The notes beneath the pieces are model-generated. The model did not search any database, had not been told where the DNA came from, and saw only the letters and a program-made list of their open reading frames with translations. From Scedosporium boydii (Eukaryota > Ascomycota > Sordariomycetes > Microascales > Microascaceae), in assembly GCA_002221725.1 (NCBI GenBank), contig NJFT01000185.1, positions 17,096 to 81,095 on the forward strand: 64,000 nt of DNA, written 5' to 3'. The position numbers and the translations under genes were made by a program. Of this stretch, positions 21,493-33,733 are shown piece by piece. How positions within the stretch are numbered: position 1 is the stretch's first letter; each line of letters opens with the position of its first letter.

Positions 21493-23749
21493 CAAGCGCC
21501 TTGGATGGGCATCTCTAGTAGGCATATGAGCCGTATTATCTAGGCCCTGGATGAAGGCGAGGAGGTTTCTGCCCAGCTGTGTGAATCAGTGTGGTGCTCA
21601 GGGATTTCGGGGACCAGTTTGGATGTTCTCATCGGGAAGGGAAGGGAAACGGGTCGAAAACTCGACCGACGCGGTTGCGTACGACATGTACTCGCCGCTG
21701 GTTGTAAACTATTCTTCAAGTTTGCATTATATAATTACATGACTGATGTAAAAGAAATATACATACACAGCCGTTCTTCGTCCGTCTGTCCATCAAGGTG
21801 GCCCGGCTCCGACATCACCCAATTAGGGCTCCCTAAATATAAGCAATCTAATAGAGACGCAAAGCCTTTCATCAGCACATTGTTTTATATCCTCGGGGGT
21901 GGTACGCGGGGTCGGGAGCAAGCTAGAAAGTAAAATTGAAAATCGAATCCGATCCCTTTAAAGGTTGAATGGAACATCTCCCTCATGTGTGTGTGTGTGC
22001 TCGGAGATCCAACTATATTACGGACAAGGTTGGAGACGGATTAAAAGGCAGGGATAGTACGTCCTTTGGCTTGAGTTGCGTTGGAGTAAAGAACCAGCCA
22101 AGGTCACCACGGAAATCATATCTGTGAGAATGGGACATCTTGTCTAGACTCTTCTTCTGCACGTTTCCGAATAACCCAGGGTCCCTTGACAGTGTTGGCG
22201 TGACACTACGAGCGTCCATTGGCGACCTTGCCTCATCCTTTACAGATGCCTAGCGACTTCGTAGTGTGGCTATGGATTGGGATGACCCGGTTTATCATTG
22301 GCATGAGCCTAAGCCAATATTTTGTTGACCATGGGCCTATCCAGCATCCCGTTGGGCATGACTTGTAACAAAATGTTGATTACTGACAGGATGCCATGAT
22401 GGCGAAGGGAGAAGGCTCTCACTGACATTCGGGATTTTACTGGGATTAAACCACAACCTCGACAACCCTGGGATACCTCTCCAGACAGACCGCTCAGGAA
22501 TGTGGCTGCGCTGCAAAGGGAAGGTCCTTTATGTGCAGTGCTTGGTAATATCTCGCGATATCCGCCGCAAACTGTGGTCTGAGGTTCCCCTCCTTTCTAT
22601 TCTCGATGCTTCTTAACAGTCAAATCTCATAGAAGCAGCCGAGTCGGGCTTTACTTTGCAAGCCATCTCGGCCGTGCCCACCCACCACTACCAGGGTGAA
22701 AACATTCTCGTCCACTTAACTGGCCTCCTTCAAGAAGCGTGGCCACTTTCCCGCCCATCGTGCTTTGTTACATGCATATAATCGTGTACGTAGAGACCTC
22801 AGATATATTCACGCTAGGGGTTTGTGAATCTCCCATTACCACCACCTTGCGGCACTGGATCTAAAGCCAGGGCTTGGCATCAAAAGCGTGACGACATCCC
22901 CATGATCAGAAGGACCTACGTAAAACAACATCCATCTAGTTCCGGTCTATGGTTCGATTGCACACTGATGGGAGAGAAAAAATCAGAAATCTAAGAGCAT
23001 AAGATTTTTGAAGATACCATAAAATTATGACACTCTGGACATGGAGATGGAGGGTAGGACTGGGCAGGAATGGAAACTCAGACCTAACTCGTACTGACAC
23101 TCTGTAGGCTCTGCAAGGGGCAGAAAAGCAAGGGTGCATAGGCGCAGGGATGGGAAAAAGGCCACGGGCACATTCCTCGGCTCGCCCCCACATCGCTCAC
23201 ATCCGTCCATCCATCTATAGCAAGTCACAAATCTGCATGCAAGGAGGCATTGCATGACGAGTGACGGGAAGTCGCACGCTCCATACCTTGCTTGACAGAG
23301 TATCCACGCATCCGCAGTCTGACAACGTTCAAGTGGATGGAGAACTCGCGGGCGGCTAGACTGGCACCACTCCACGACCTCAGCACGCGATGGGAGAGAT
23401 TCTCGATCTTACCGCCCTTTCCCTGATGAAAGTCTAGTATCCACATGGCCCCGAAGGTTAGTTCGAGGTCTCTATTCAAAGCAGCTTCCTGCGTTATTGA
23501 TTCCAGGGACGTCGACTTTCAATCCATTGGGTGGGCGGAGCCCACTGCCTGCCGAATCACCCTATCAAAGAGTTAATACAGGCAGGTGCATCATCGCTAT
23601 TGGTAAAATGATTGAAGCATTTGCCGATAAAATGCCTATATAAATGTACTTCCCTGTCCCTTATGGCATTCAGAGTGACTTGTGGACAGCTTCGTGGTTC
23701 TCGAATCCGCAAGCCCGCAAGTCTGTATCACTTACGAATATGCGTTAAG
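21493..23749. other. Gene-poor stretch of 2.2 kb
   Basis: No frame on either strand resembles a known family. A short GT run (GTGTGTGTGTG near 21990) is the only simple repeat. It probably holds the 3' region of the DUF7136 gene and the promoter of the P450 gene. Confidence 0.4.
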
Positions 23750-25654
23750 ATGGCGCCTATTAGGGTCTTGTCTTCTCTGTCAATGCTGGGTGTGAAAGAC
23801 GCTGTCCTATTGATCCTTGGCCTATGGATCACCACAAAATGTATTTATCGTTGGTGCTTCTCGCCGCTCGCCAAGTTCCCAGGTCCGCGGTTCGCAGCGG
23901 CCACGAAGCTATACGAGGCCTATCATGTGGCTGTAAAAAGGGACTGGTATGAGCACCTACGGAACCTCCATGAAATATATGGTATGGTACAGCCTTTAAT
24001 TGTCTTCTTTTCCCCTTTCTCTATGTCTTGTGCTAAGGCCCTGACGACCGTCTTTAGGCCCTCTCGTTCGCATCGGCCCCAACGAGCTTCACTGCAATGA
24101 CCACGAGGCGTGTCTTGCGCATCACAAACGCCCAGACCTCAAGAAATGCACCAATTACTACGGTCTGCTGGGTACTCTCCTTGTGGGCATGTCCTGCCCA
24201 TATCAGCACTCCAAGAGGAAGTCCATCCTTCAACCGCTCTTCAGTGGCCAGACTCTCGCTGAATTCTCCAACACCAAGATGAATACATATATCGATCACT
24301 TACTGGATTCCCTTTCCGCCGCAGCGGTTACACCAGGGAAGGACGGGCCGGTCAACATGACGCACTACCTCTATTCGTACACGAGTGATGTCATGGCCTC
24401 CTATCTCCTCGATGTGGACATGGGATACCTCGAGGAACCAGACCCAGCCAAGGTCCATGACACCCTCCGAGCCTTCGGCACCGTTGACTTGGCCGCTGTG
24501 TTGAAATCTATACCGCCGGTAAAATTAATGTTTAACCAGTTCCCGATTCTCAGGCGACTTTCACAGCTTGGGCGGCTCGACAAGGTATATTGAAATGAAC
24601 CCTTTGCAAGCAAGTAAGGTTTTCTAACCATTCTAAATTTAGCTCGTCCTTAAATACCTAAAGTCTGCAATGAAGAGTTCGGGGAATTATTTTGAAAAGG
24701 ACAGTGGGAGGGTATTGACTCGTCTATGGGACCAGCTGGGTAACGAAGACATCGTCGTCCAAGAAACTTCGCAAGCCATATTCATCGGCATTGAGGCTCT
24801 CCTGAGCAACATCACTTTCTTCATTCACCACTTGATCGAAAATCCAGGGTGCGTGGATCAACTCAGATCAGAGCTTGGCACCTTGGACTTGGGGCAGTTG
24901 AGCCGCCAGGTCTGGCACGATCCCAAAGTTCTTCGGCTTCCATACCTGGTTCGGTTTTCTCCCCCCCCCCCCTTCTCTTTCTCTCCCTCACGCAGGGGCC
25001 AGGACCAAATATCCTGGTTAACAAACAAATGGTCTAATGAGAATTAGGATGCGTTGTTCAGAGAGTCAACTAGACTCAGCTCACCGGGATGGCATCGCCA
25101 GCCGCGCGTGATTGACGAACCCGTCAGCCTTAACGGCACAGTTATCCCACCAATGGTACGACCTTTCTCCTCCACGCCCCCAACTCACCTTGCCCAGTAC
25201 TATATTCGTTTTATTAATTTTATTTATTCATCGACAACGTCCTCAGATTAGCCTCAGCTTCACGGTTCGGATGCTCGAACATGATCCCATTCTTTACCCA
25301 GACCCCGACGTGTTCAAACCAGACCGCTGGTTGGGTTATAGCCCAGAAGTTCAAAAGGCTAAACAAAGATCGATAACATTTGGGACCGGAACGAGAACAT
25401 GCCTAGGGCAATTGTAAGTTTCACCTCTCATCAGGTTTGTAAAGGCCTAAAAGTGACTGACCTTTCTTGACAGCATCGCCCGTCACGTCATCAAGAAGAC
25501 TATTGCTGCTCTCTTCTACAATTTCAACATCTCCCATTGGGACGGAGAAAAAGACCGTGCAAAGGGTTTCTCGTACCTGGCGACATTTCCACAGAAGGGC
25601 GATGAAGCATACTTGCGAGTTCGACTTGAGCCTCGGTTTAAAACAAGATCTTGA
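23750..25654 (+). CDS. Cytochrome P450 monooxygenase, 6 exons, atypical I-helix
   Basis: Exons 23750-23981, 24058-24584, 24643-24948, 25048-25155, 25247-25413 and 25474-25654 give 506 residues. An N-terminal membrane anchor (VLLILGLWITTKCIYRW) and the FPGPRF hinge place it on the ER. ExxR is E361-S-T-R364; PERF-type motif FKPDRW is at 414-419; the heme loop FGTGTRTCLGQ spans 436-446 with Cys443 as thiolate ligand. The I-helix, normally (A/G)Gx(D/E)T(T/S), reads IGIEALL with Ala305 and Leu306 in place of the conserved Thr/Ser pair. The overall look is that of the fungal secondary-metabolism P450s of the CYP58 type. The intron after exon 3 has a weak donor (GTTCGG) and a poly-C tract. Substrate unknown. 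Confidence 0.82.
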
Positions 25655-26034
25655 TCGCGAACGGGATCGCGACTGAGGCCTATTACTCCAACCAGAGGCG
25701 GCCTTGACACGATCTCTCTTTTGAGCGTGCTTGCGTCAGTGACGGTGCTGCGAGGATCACTGCCTCGGACTTGCGAAGGGCCCGAGGCAGATGGAAAATA
25801 AGCTCGTGTCCTGTTGCACCTTTGGGTTCGAAGTTTTTGCTCTAGCATACAGGGCTGTGTAGTTATTTCCAAAGACGTTTACTTGATATTGGTGGATGGC
25901 AATGGGCATACGATTATGACAATGATCAGGATTAGTCTTTTTCGGAAACTATGGTAGACATGAACTGCACATTTGCAACACTTCTTTGGCACTATTCCGT
26001 CTCTAGTCTCAGCTGAACTCACCTCTCTTTGAGA
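25655..26034. other. Convergent 3' spacer
   Basis: Between the ends of the P450 gene (plus) and the SurE gene (minus). Nothing recognisable. Confidence 0.45.
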
Positions 26035-27009
26035 TTACTTTCCGTTCGGGAAGCAAGTCAAGATGCCCTGCAGCTTCTCCAATACTACGGCTTGCTTCTC
26101 CTCCGACGCCGTCGTTTTGTCACTCGCGTCTCCCAGGCTCACAGAGATATAACACCCATTCGTGCCTGCCACCTCGCTTTCCGTCGGTAACATTGTCCTA
26201 CAGCAGTGCCTGACATCCGGATTTGAAAATATTCCGGGGTTAATTCTGGTCAGTACCCACTTGAAGTCGTCTGCGTGGGTACATTCCCCCTCAACCTTGG
26301 GAAAATTTACGTTCAGCCACACATCGTCCGGCAGATACGGCTTCCCACTTTCAAGGACTGCCTCGGTTAATCGACGGGCAAGTTCGGCGTAAACAACGCT
26401 CCGAGCGGGCGGTGATGTTGTGTTCCAAGGAAAGGCGCCCCCCGATGCGCCTGAAAAGGCAATCGCCGGGACGCCCGCGTTGTGTGCCGCGTAGACGGCA
26501 GCACCGACTGTTCCGGAAATTCGGGTTGTCAGCCAGAGGTTAGATCCAACGTTGGGACCGGTGACGGCAATGTCAGGCGACTGTCCGTTCCAGAATTGCG
26601 TCGAGAGAGTTGAGAGGCCAAGACGCATGGCGGTGACGGGGTAGCTGTTGACCCAATTCAGGCGAGGGTTGGAGGCATTGACGCCGATCGGTCCACTCCC
26701 AGCCGGGCAACTGTCGTACTGGCATGGCTGGGTCCTAGGGCCGGGATCTGCATCGCGTGAACCTAGGCACAAACTTAGCACACCGGGTCTGAATACTCTT
26801 AATGACTTGAGCCATCACTTACCAGAGCCGGACTTGTTATCCGCCGGACAGGAGAGGATTACATCGTTGCCTGCCGCAGTAAGGGAATTGTAGAATTCAC
26901 GGACATTGAGCTCCACCCAGCCATCATCGTTGGATAGGAGAATTCGGGCACAGAGAACACCAGGCACTAAGAGACTCGCAAGAGCGAGGATGCAGTTAAA
27001 AGGTAGCAT
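26035..27009 (-). CDS. Secreted SurE-like phosphatase/nucleotidase, 2 exons
   Basis: Exons 27009-26823 and 26762-26035 give 304 residues. The Met at 27009 gives a clean signal peptide (FNCILALASLLVPGVLC), which the upstream in-frame Met (27072) would not. RILLSNDDGW at 22-31 is the SurE metal-binding start (Asp28, Asp29); DNKSGSG supplies the conserved Ser; PDIAVTGPNVGSN holds the GxNxG loop with its Asn; and GTVGAAVYAAHNAGVPAIAFS is the S/G-T-VgAA helix of the fold. The C-terminus carries several cysteines, consistent with a secreted enzyme. Fungal relatives are acid phosphatases or 5'-nucleotidases. A role in phosphate scavenging is inferred. Confidence 0.87.
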
Positions 27010-27556
27010 CCTGGAGAGGTGGTTGGATTGGTTTGGCTTGGTCCGGGTGAGGAGATGAAATTCAAATTCCACTTTATAACATGAATGGTGAACGATGCGA
27101 CGTGCTGGGTGATCTTGTGCCGCCTTTAATTTCCTCGTGACTTTTCCTGCTCTTCATCCCAGTTCTGCCCGCGAAACTCACATGTGCTTAGATATTCATT
27201 GAGCATAGCTACTAGCTTACAAAAAATCAATGTAGAATGTATGTCGTAGATGTAGGTTTAGTTCAATCTCATGCTTTCCTCTTTTTGGCTTGTTTGGCTG
27301 TTTTCCACGTGGTGACGGTGACCTGGTTCTAAGTTCATTGTTATTGTTCATGATGATCAGCTGAAACCTAGACGAAGGTTACGCGTATGCAGTGGTACGG
27401 CGACGGACGAAAACTATGGCAGGACTCGTGCCCTCCTGCGGCGTCGGAAAGTGAGAGATGCTGGGGCCGTCTTTTCTACCCTAGACCCCCGTAAAGAACA
27501 AAAAAGACCAGATGACCTTTCATCTGTGTATTTTGCAGGCTGTTGGGGATGATCTT
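27010..27556. other. Spacer between SurE and DUF1996 genes
   Basis: Promoter of the SurE gene and 3' flank of the DUF1996 gene, both minus strand. No other feature seen. Confidence 0.45.
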
Positions 27557-28655
27557 TCAGGTAAGCAGACCGGGCAGACTGTCCAACCATTCATCTTCTA
27601 CCTCTTCGTATGCAACAGGATCCTTCAGGCACTCGTTTGCCTCTGGGATTGTTTGCAGAGGTAACCCGCAGACCTGATCTCCGCAGCTTATTCTATCTAT
27701 GGCCGTCTGTAACGAGCCATCCTTCCATCCGAATAGATAGTCTCCGTGGCTCCCATAGCCCACGTCATCACCAAAGCTCCACACAAACGGTTGGCGACCG
27801 TCTTCCGGCCAGAGATCGGGTGAGTTAAATGGCCGCGTGTCCCATCTGATCTCGAGGACGACCTGGGGAATCTTGACTGGGTGCGTCTCTGGGCAGGGCG
27901 CGCCTTCTTCGTAGTCTCCTTCTGTTGGCCAGGACACATGGCTGTAATGATCGGCGCTGTCTAGGTGAATGCCGTCCCAGCATGGCGGAAAGTAAAGAGT
28001 AGTTATGATTCCCTCGGGGCACATCTGGCCTGGGAAGGTTACTGACCGGTTCGTGAACCGGGTGTCTTCGCGGACAAGACACGTATAATCGATGCCTTGG
28101 TATCTTGACGCCTCATCGGCGTCGCGAACGCCAGGGTCACCGGTTCGCATGCGAAATCCCTTCTGGAAGGCAACAACGTTTGTGGGGTCTTTCCGTGGCA
28201 GAAAATAGTAGATCGTAATCCCGCCGTCACGCGCCTGCTCGTGGTAGAGCGCTCCCAGTTGCTTCACACGTTTGTACGTCCCGTTCCTAGCCCGGAAAAA
28301 CATCACAGATGTCCAGTAATTGGAGAAGTCATCCGTGAACGTGCAAGTGGTGCAGTTTGACAATTCAGCGGGATCATCTTCTGGGTCCATGGTGGCATTG
28401 AAACTGTTTCCTCCGACGATTTGGTGGAGATGGGCTGAACCGATGACTCCCGGGTTGACAAGACTGGTAAGAACTGTTAGAAACCCGCAGGCCATTCCCT
28501 TCACGAAAGCAAAAGTTGACGGGGATACTGTACGGGTCAAGACGGTCAATTACAAGCTGCGAGCATGACATCTTCAGGGACGCGCCCCAGCACACTCCTA
28601 GCATAAGCAACTGTAGACATCTGAACGCCAGGCTAAAAATATTTCTTGTCTTCAT
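27557..28655 (-). CDS. DUF1996 secreted protein, 2 exons
   Basis: Exons 28655-28534 and 28463-27557 give 342 residues. The first exon encodes a signal peptide (FSLAFRCLQLLMLGVCWGAS) and the start of the domain, MSCSQLVIDRLDP. The second continues LVNPGVIGSAHLHQIVGGNS, the hallmark of DUF1996, with conserved His residues, followed by CTTCTFTDDFSNYWT, further paired cysteines, and PPCWDGIHLDS. DUF1996 proteins are extracellular, often plant-biomass-associated and of unproven activity. No linker, cellulose-binding module or GPI signal is seen, so it is probably soluble and secreted. The second acceptor (TACCAG) was chosen over a nearby TAACAG because only it keeps the frame. Confidence 0.85.
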
Positions 28656-29568
28656 CTCGACGACGATTCAGCGGGAAAACTGAGCGGATGTTTGGGAGAT
28701 GAAGTGGTGTCGTGGTCGGACTGAAAAGCTACAAGGGAGCGGAGGTTCGCAAGACAAAGGAACGAGACTGGTGAGTCCAGCAGTATCGAAATATAATCAC
28801 CAGCGTGCCCCGGAACAGTTCCTATTTTCGAAAGAGGATCAGCATATGATCTGAGGTATTTACCTCTGCGGCACAGCCATTTATCCAGTGAGGTTCCCAC
28901 TCGTTCACCTCCGCAATCCTACGAAGACGCCCTCCAATTATTGTGGACAGATAGATTAACTCTTTAAGGAGTGCCATCTTTTACTAGGCAAAGACAGGTA
29001 ATGTTTACCGCCGGTCAAACAGCGCTCTTAGCCGCTGGAAATCTGTTACTTTATATTCGTTCCTGATAGATGGTGCGGGTGGTCAGGGTCGACCGGAACG
29101 AACCATTCATGAATCCGACCTAGAGAACTAGATGCGAGAGGGCCTTCCCGACCGAGTAGCGACATCATGTCACGGGCGGGAATGGTTAGGAATTATTGAT
29201 ACGAATACCCCTGCTTCCCAGTACATTTATCCATTCTAGGGTCTGTCAAACCAGTTCATACGTGTCTAGACTCTAGAGCTTACACGTCTCACCATGGTGA
29301 GGTCAATGGGGTTGCATTAGCCGGTTGTATCAACGCATCGATATTTACGCCTCGAGGTCCAGGGGAATGAATTTATATCAAAGCATCCCTATGTTAATAT
29401 GGCCTACACTCACTCGTTGAGGCCTGGGAGGGCTTCTGTAGGTTTGAAGTGCTTCCGGGTGGCTGCTTCACCAACATCTGCACACACCATGGTCCATGGG
29501 CGACCCAACAACAAATCCATTTCCCATCCCAATAGGTAGTTCCCCGAAACCGACACCAGGGGCCATCT
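28656..29568. other. No gene recognised
   Basis: Upstream of the DUF1996 gene and downstream of the small secreted protein gene. No family match in any frame. Confidence 0.4.
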
Positions 29569-29919
29569 TTAATCGCAGATGGCTGACAGGCCGTTGGAGA
29601 AACACCTTCCCACAGCGCAGCATGACGCCCCCCGCGCAATCGGCTCGCCGTCGGCATCGACGGTGAAGATACAGTCACGAGGGTCATTTCCGTTCGGCGT
29701 CAGGAATCTGAGGCCTCCATCGGTTGCGCCTCTTGAGAGTCCGATACGTCCGACTGTGGTGAAATGGGGACGTTGTTACATTATTAATTGCAGGCACGTA
29801 CATTGATAATCGTCGATAATCTCATGACCACAGAGCCTGGCATTCACCGGGCAGTCCGTGGCCTGAACGGCGCCGATAATCGCGGCAACGACCATCAAGA
29901 CGGTGATGAGGTTGGCCAT
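29569..29919 (-). CDS. Small secreted cysteine-rich protein, 2 exons
   Basis: A short spliced gene. Exons 29919-29802 and 29753-29569 join in phase 1 to exactly 100 residues ending in TAA. The signal peptide is clear (ANLITVLMVVAAIIGAVQA, cleavage near residue 20). The mature protein of about 80 residues has seven cysteines (23, 30, 67, 84, 85, 90, 99), including a CC pair and a terminal ICD. Size, secretion and cysteine content match fungal effector-like or antimicrobial-like proteins; I recognise no named family. The intron (GTACGT...CACAG, 48 bp) is short but has good ends. Expression evidence would be needed to be sure. Confidence 0.68.
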
Positions 29920-31979
29920 TTTTGTTACGATTTTGTGATGATAGGTTGGAACTGGTTTGGGTGGAGCCGAGGATAACGGTATTTGAGGAGATTAATGAAC
30001 TTGGAGCAGGTGATTATTGACGGATGTTGGGTTGAGTGGCAGCGGGAACCTACTCTCTTAATTATACCTTATGGATGACGATAGGGATACCTTCTAACGA
30101 GCCATAAATCCCTATGCCCTCCCCATCGCCTTTTGCTTCTCTTTTCTGTTGACTTCCAGCTTTGCTGGAATCGAGTTACTTGGTTGGTTCATGATGGCTC
30201 AGCTCATCCTCTCGGCCTTGTTTGATCCTTCCAGCTGCGAAACTACGGGTCTCAAAATGTGGTAGCCAACATCAAGATCCAACGCTCATCGTTGCAATGG
30301 CGAGGGCGAATGGGGGGATCGTTATAACGCATGAAGCATTGATGAAGTAGAATTATTTACACGTGGCATTTGTCTTGCCACATTCTCCTCGCAGAGCCAC
30401 AGACCTTACACTCACTCTACCAACTTCAGAACCAGTATAATCCATACTCTGGATTGATCTTGTTTTGTTACGTCTGTGCTCTTCTGGGCGATATGGACTG
30501 AAAAGAAAGAAGGCGGGCCGCGCCGAAGGATGGCAACGTGCTTTGACATTCCAAGCCGCTGCGCCGCTTCGCATTCACCGATGTGAGAGCCTAGGCTTAT
30601 CATTAGGGCACGCGGATCCTTGACGAGATGCATCAAGGACAATCAATCATCGGAGACAATTTTGCTCTTCCTGTGGACTGTGACCGTCCAAACCCCAGTT
30701 TACATCCTTCCGGCTCCTCTGACCACCAACAAGATGCATGGAAGGGAAGGCCTGACGTTTCGAGACAGGGTTCAGCTTCCTTGTACCAAATAGCTCTGGG
30801 ATCCTTTGACAAAATGGGCCATGGAGATTCCTTCGGGCAGGACTTCCTCGGATGCGTTGGCGGCACAGCAAGCGGTACAACATCCTACCAACCGCATCAA
30901 TCGCACGGGCTTCCCAGCGGGGATTCGATCCTAATGATCCTTCTTGGGTATCCTCCCCGGTCAATGCATTAGTTTACCAGGTTAATGAAAGGATTGGGGT
31001 GATTGCTCGTGGCCAGATCACGGTCCGCACGTAAGAGTTTATGAATCAGTGCTGCTGTAGTCTAGCCTGCCTGTTCAACACTCGTTGAGTAGGATCTCGG
31101 AGTTCCGTCAGGGATGGGAACGCGGTTGAACGCTAAACTGCAATTGAGCCCGGCCAAAATGGATGCGGACTGAGAGAGAAAAAAAATGAAGATGTTTAGT
31201 TCGCTGTAACGAAGCCGCCACCTTTGTTCTCTCCCTGTGTTTGCCCTTCGTCAGTTGATCACGCTGGGGTGAACCGTGATCCCTCATCCTTCCACTAGGT
31301 AAGGCGGGCCTCCAGCTATATACGAAGAGCTGGTAGTTAATAATGCGATATTAATCCTGGATTTTGAAATAGTAAAAGCAGAGGAAAAATAAGGGAGGAA
31401 TTTTCATTCGGTTAATTTTTCCTTTCATTTTATTTTCGCATTTCTTTGTTGTGTCCCGGATGGCTCGTACGATAAGGTTGTGTGGATGGATTCCATGAGT
31501 TTTTTGCCTGACGTCAAGATCGAGTTTGGATTGGTAGCCATGAGTGAATTTGCTCAAGACATGCCGAAGTTACTTCGTAGAGCCAGGTCCAACGTGTCCA
31601 GCACACTTCCTGGTCGGACAATAGAGTAAGGGGGCAACTGCCTTCTTCCTCTACCAACTTGGGACCCATGTCCAGGTCTTCTTTTACCTTTGCCGGAATA
31701 GGATAGAGTTACGATGTCCTGCGTCATCGATTGCGGGGATTAGAATCCCGAGTTCCGAATTAGGGGTATCGCGCCGCCAAGAGGAGTTAGTCGCGGCCTC
31801 TAGGCGAGGGCTCAAAGTATGACCGTCTGTTCACAGCTTTCCAGCATTGTGATTCCAAAAGACCAGAGAAAGAACAAGCAATTCCATGTACTGCGCGATC
31901 ACATCGCAACCATCAATAGCAACCGACACCAAATCCGCCCCTGCCAACTGACGAGTCGACGACCAAGATCCAGTCCGCC
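29920..31979. other. Gene-poor 2 kb
   Basis: Open frames around 30350-30970 on both strands are not convincingly coding; see rejected items for a sulfotransferase-like string. The last few hundred bases must hold the promoter of the SDR gene. Confidence 0.4.
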
Positions 31980-32897
31980 ATGTCGTCAGGAACCTCGCAA
32001 CTCGACGCTCGCGAGAACCTAACCCTCCGAACCATCCCATCCATGGTTTTAAGTGATGGCAGTGCCTTGCCCATGACACCGCCCCCAAGGGTCAAACCCG
32101 AAGAACAGGACCCAGCGGTAGCAGCGCAAAAGAGGTTCTCTGTTCGCGGGAATGCTGTGGTCGCCGGGGGAGCGGGCACTCTGGGCCTCAAGTCGTGCAA
32201 GGCGCTCCTGGAACATGGTCTTGAGGGACTGATGATATTCGACATTGATCCGAGCCACGCCCAGGACGAAATCTCTCAGCTACAAAGAATATTTCCCAAT
32301 GTCAAGATTGACGCGCTAAAAGTAGATGTGACCGATGAGGACGGAGTCAACGCAGCCATGGAAGAGACGGCTCGGGTTCTCGGATCTATTGATGTGCTGA
32401 TTTGTTTCGTCGGGGTTGTTGGCTGCATCGAGACCTTGAATATGCCGGTATCTCAATGGCGAAGGATTCTCGATATCAATACGACCGGGTCTTTCATATG
32501 CGCCCAGGCCGCTGCCCGCCAAATGGTGAAACGTGACAGGGGAGGTTCCATCACCTTTGTAGCGTCGGTCTCGGCACATAGAGTCAACTACCCTCAGCCA
32601 CAGGCGGCCTACAATGTGAGCAAGTCAGCCCTTCTCATGCTCAAAAGCTGTCTCGCGGCGGAATGGGCCCGATACGGAATCCGGACCAACAGCGTCAGTC
32701 CCGGCTACATGGACACTATACTCAACGAAGGGGACGGGCTTGTGCGCCATCGCGAGATTTGGACGGCAAGAAACCCGAGCGGACGTATGGGACATGCCTC
32801 AGAATTGACTGGAGCCATTGTGCTCCTCTCTAGTTCAGCTGGGTCGTATATCAATGGCGCCGATATCGTTGTGGATGGGGGCGGCATGGTCTTTTGA
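31980..32897 (+). CDS. Short-chain dehydrogenase/reductase, single exon
   Basis: 305 residues. After a 50-residue Pro-rich lead comes the Rossmann fold: glycine motif AGGAGTLG at 62-69, acidic turn FDID ending at residue 90 (suggests NAD(H) rather than NADP(H)), DV at 116-117, the active-site strand ITFVASVSA with Ser196/Ser198, and the catalytic Y211-N-V-S-K215. The C-terminal half has NSVSPGYMDT and the usual VVDGGG ending. The NNAG motif is replaced by FVGVVG (143-148), a departure from the classical family. It resembles fungal polyol dehydrogenases (arabinitol, sorbitol or L-xylulose type), but the substrate is not certain. Probably cytosolic. Confidence 0.85.
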   Translation: MSSGTSQLDARENLTLRTIPSMVLSDGSALPMTPPPRVKPEEQDPAVAAQKRFSVRGNAVVAGGAGTLGLKSCKALLEHGLEGLMIFDIDPSHAQDEISQLQRIFPNVKIDALKVDVTDEDGVNAAMEETARVLGSIDVLICFVGVVGCIETLNMPVSQWRRILDINTTGSFICAQAAARQMVKRDRGGSITFVASVSAHRVNYPQPQAAYNVSKSALLMLKSCLAAEWARYGIRTNSVSPGYMDTILNEGDGLVRHREIWTARNPSGRMGHASELTGAIVLLSSSAGSYINGADIVVDGGGMVF

Positions 32898-33387
32898 TGA
32901 CAACATGTGGGAATTCTCTCTCTGTTGGTGCGGCTTTTTTGGTGAGCGCGATTCAGAAGGCTTGGGCTGCGCGGAAGGCCAAAGACCGAGATTTGTGTTG
33001 AGCTATTGGTTCCTTTTCGGTCACAACCATGACTGAAGGTGTATTGGATCATGGCCATGATCATGAAAAGTGGCTGAATTCCTCCGCCTCGAGCCCCCTA
33101 CCCTATTTCTAATACATTAAAGATTGGCCCGACTCCCCACGCCCGATGACTGCCCAAATCCATGCATGGGATTACAGGCCCTGTTGGAACTATAACTCAG
33201 AAAATTCTCAGCTTTTTCACATCGTCACCACCGAGCATTGCATGAGGGGTTATTCTCCCCTTCTCATTATAAAACGCGCCGGCTCTCCGGCCGGTGTATC
33301 CTTTCTTCTTTTCATTCCCTCTATCTAAATTTTCTCTCTTAGCCAAATTCAACACCCCTTATCGAAGAACCTTAGTATCAATCAGCA
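32898..33387. promoter_or_regulatory. Spacer with a strong-looking core promoter
   Basis: TATAAAA lies at about 33269-33275, followed by a CT-rich stretch (TTCCCTCTATC...) and a leader ending CAATCAGCAATGGG at 33388, the layout of a well-expressed fungal promoter. The gene it would drive is uncertain (see next entry). Confidence 0.4.
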
Positions 33388-33733
33388 ATGGGCTGTGGTA
33401 GATGATGTCTCAATTGCGGCCGAGGGGGTATGCTTCATCATATTGCTTGCCGAATGTGCACTTGTTTTTTGGCTTCCCTCTTCTAGACAGCTGCCCTGTG
33501 GCGACTGAACCTGCCACGAGAATCGACAGGCAATGGTAAATAACGAAGACCGGCACCTCGCCATGGATAAGGATGGGACTGAAACAGTAAGTTTGTCGCC
33601 TTGCCTGTGGATTCAATACGCGCACTAATTGCTGTGTGTTGAAGTCGACTAGGACGAGATGGATGCGAAGGAGCTTCTCAGCTGTTGTTACGGAGTTAGA
33701 TCCGAACCTACTGACAGCTCCGACAGCGAGTAA
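33388..33733 (+). other. Candidate small spliced gene (uncertain)
   Basis: ATG 33388 begins MGCG, then meets TGA unless spliced. Two plausible introns lie downstream: one from GTAGATG or GTATGC to CTTCTAG (about 33487), and GTAAGT (about 33589) to GACTAG (about 33651) with a CTAAT branch site. The last block reads DEMDAKELLSCCYGVRSE and an acidic tail, then TAA at about 33733, and the middle block reads NNEDRHLAMDKDGTET. I could not join all blocks in one frame, so this is either a small gene with unusual exons or a decayed one. Confidence 0.25.

Noticed and set aside
30353..30972. Minus-strand string MHLVKDPRALMISLGSHIGE resembling a sulfotransferase PAPS-binding segment
   Set aside because: Only one short block fits; flanking frames give no further family motifs and the plus-strand frames are equally open. 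Not enough to call even a relic.
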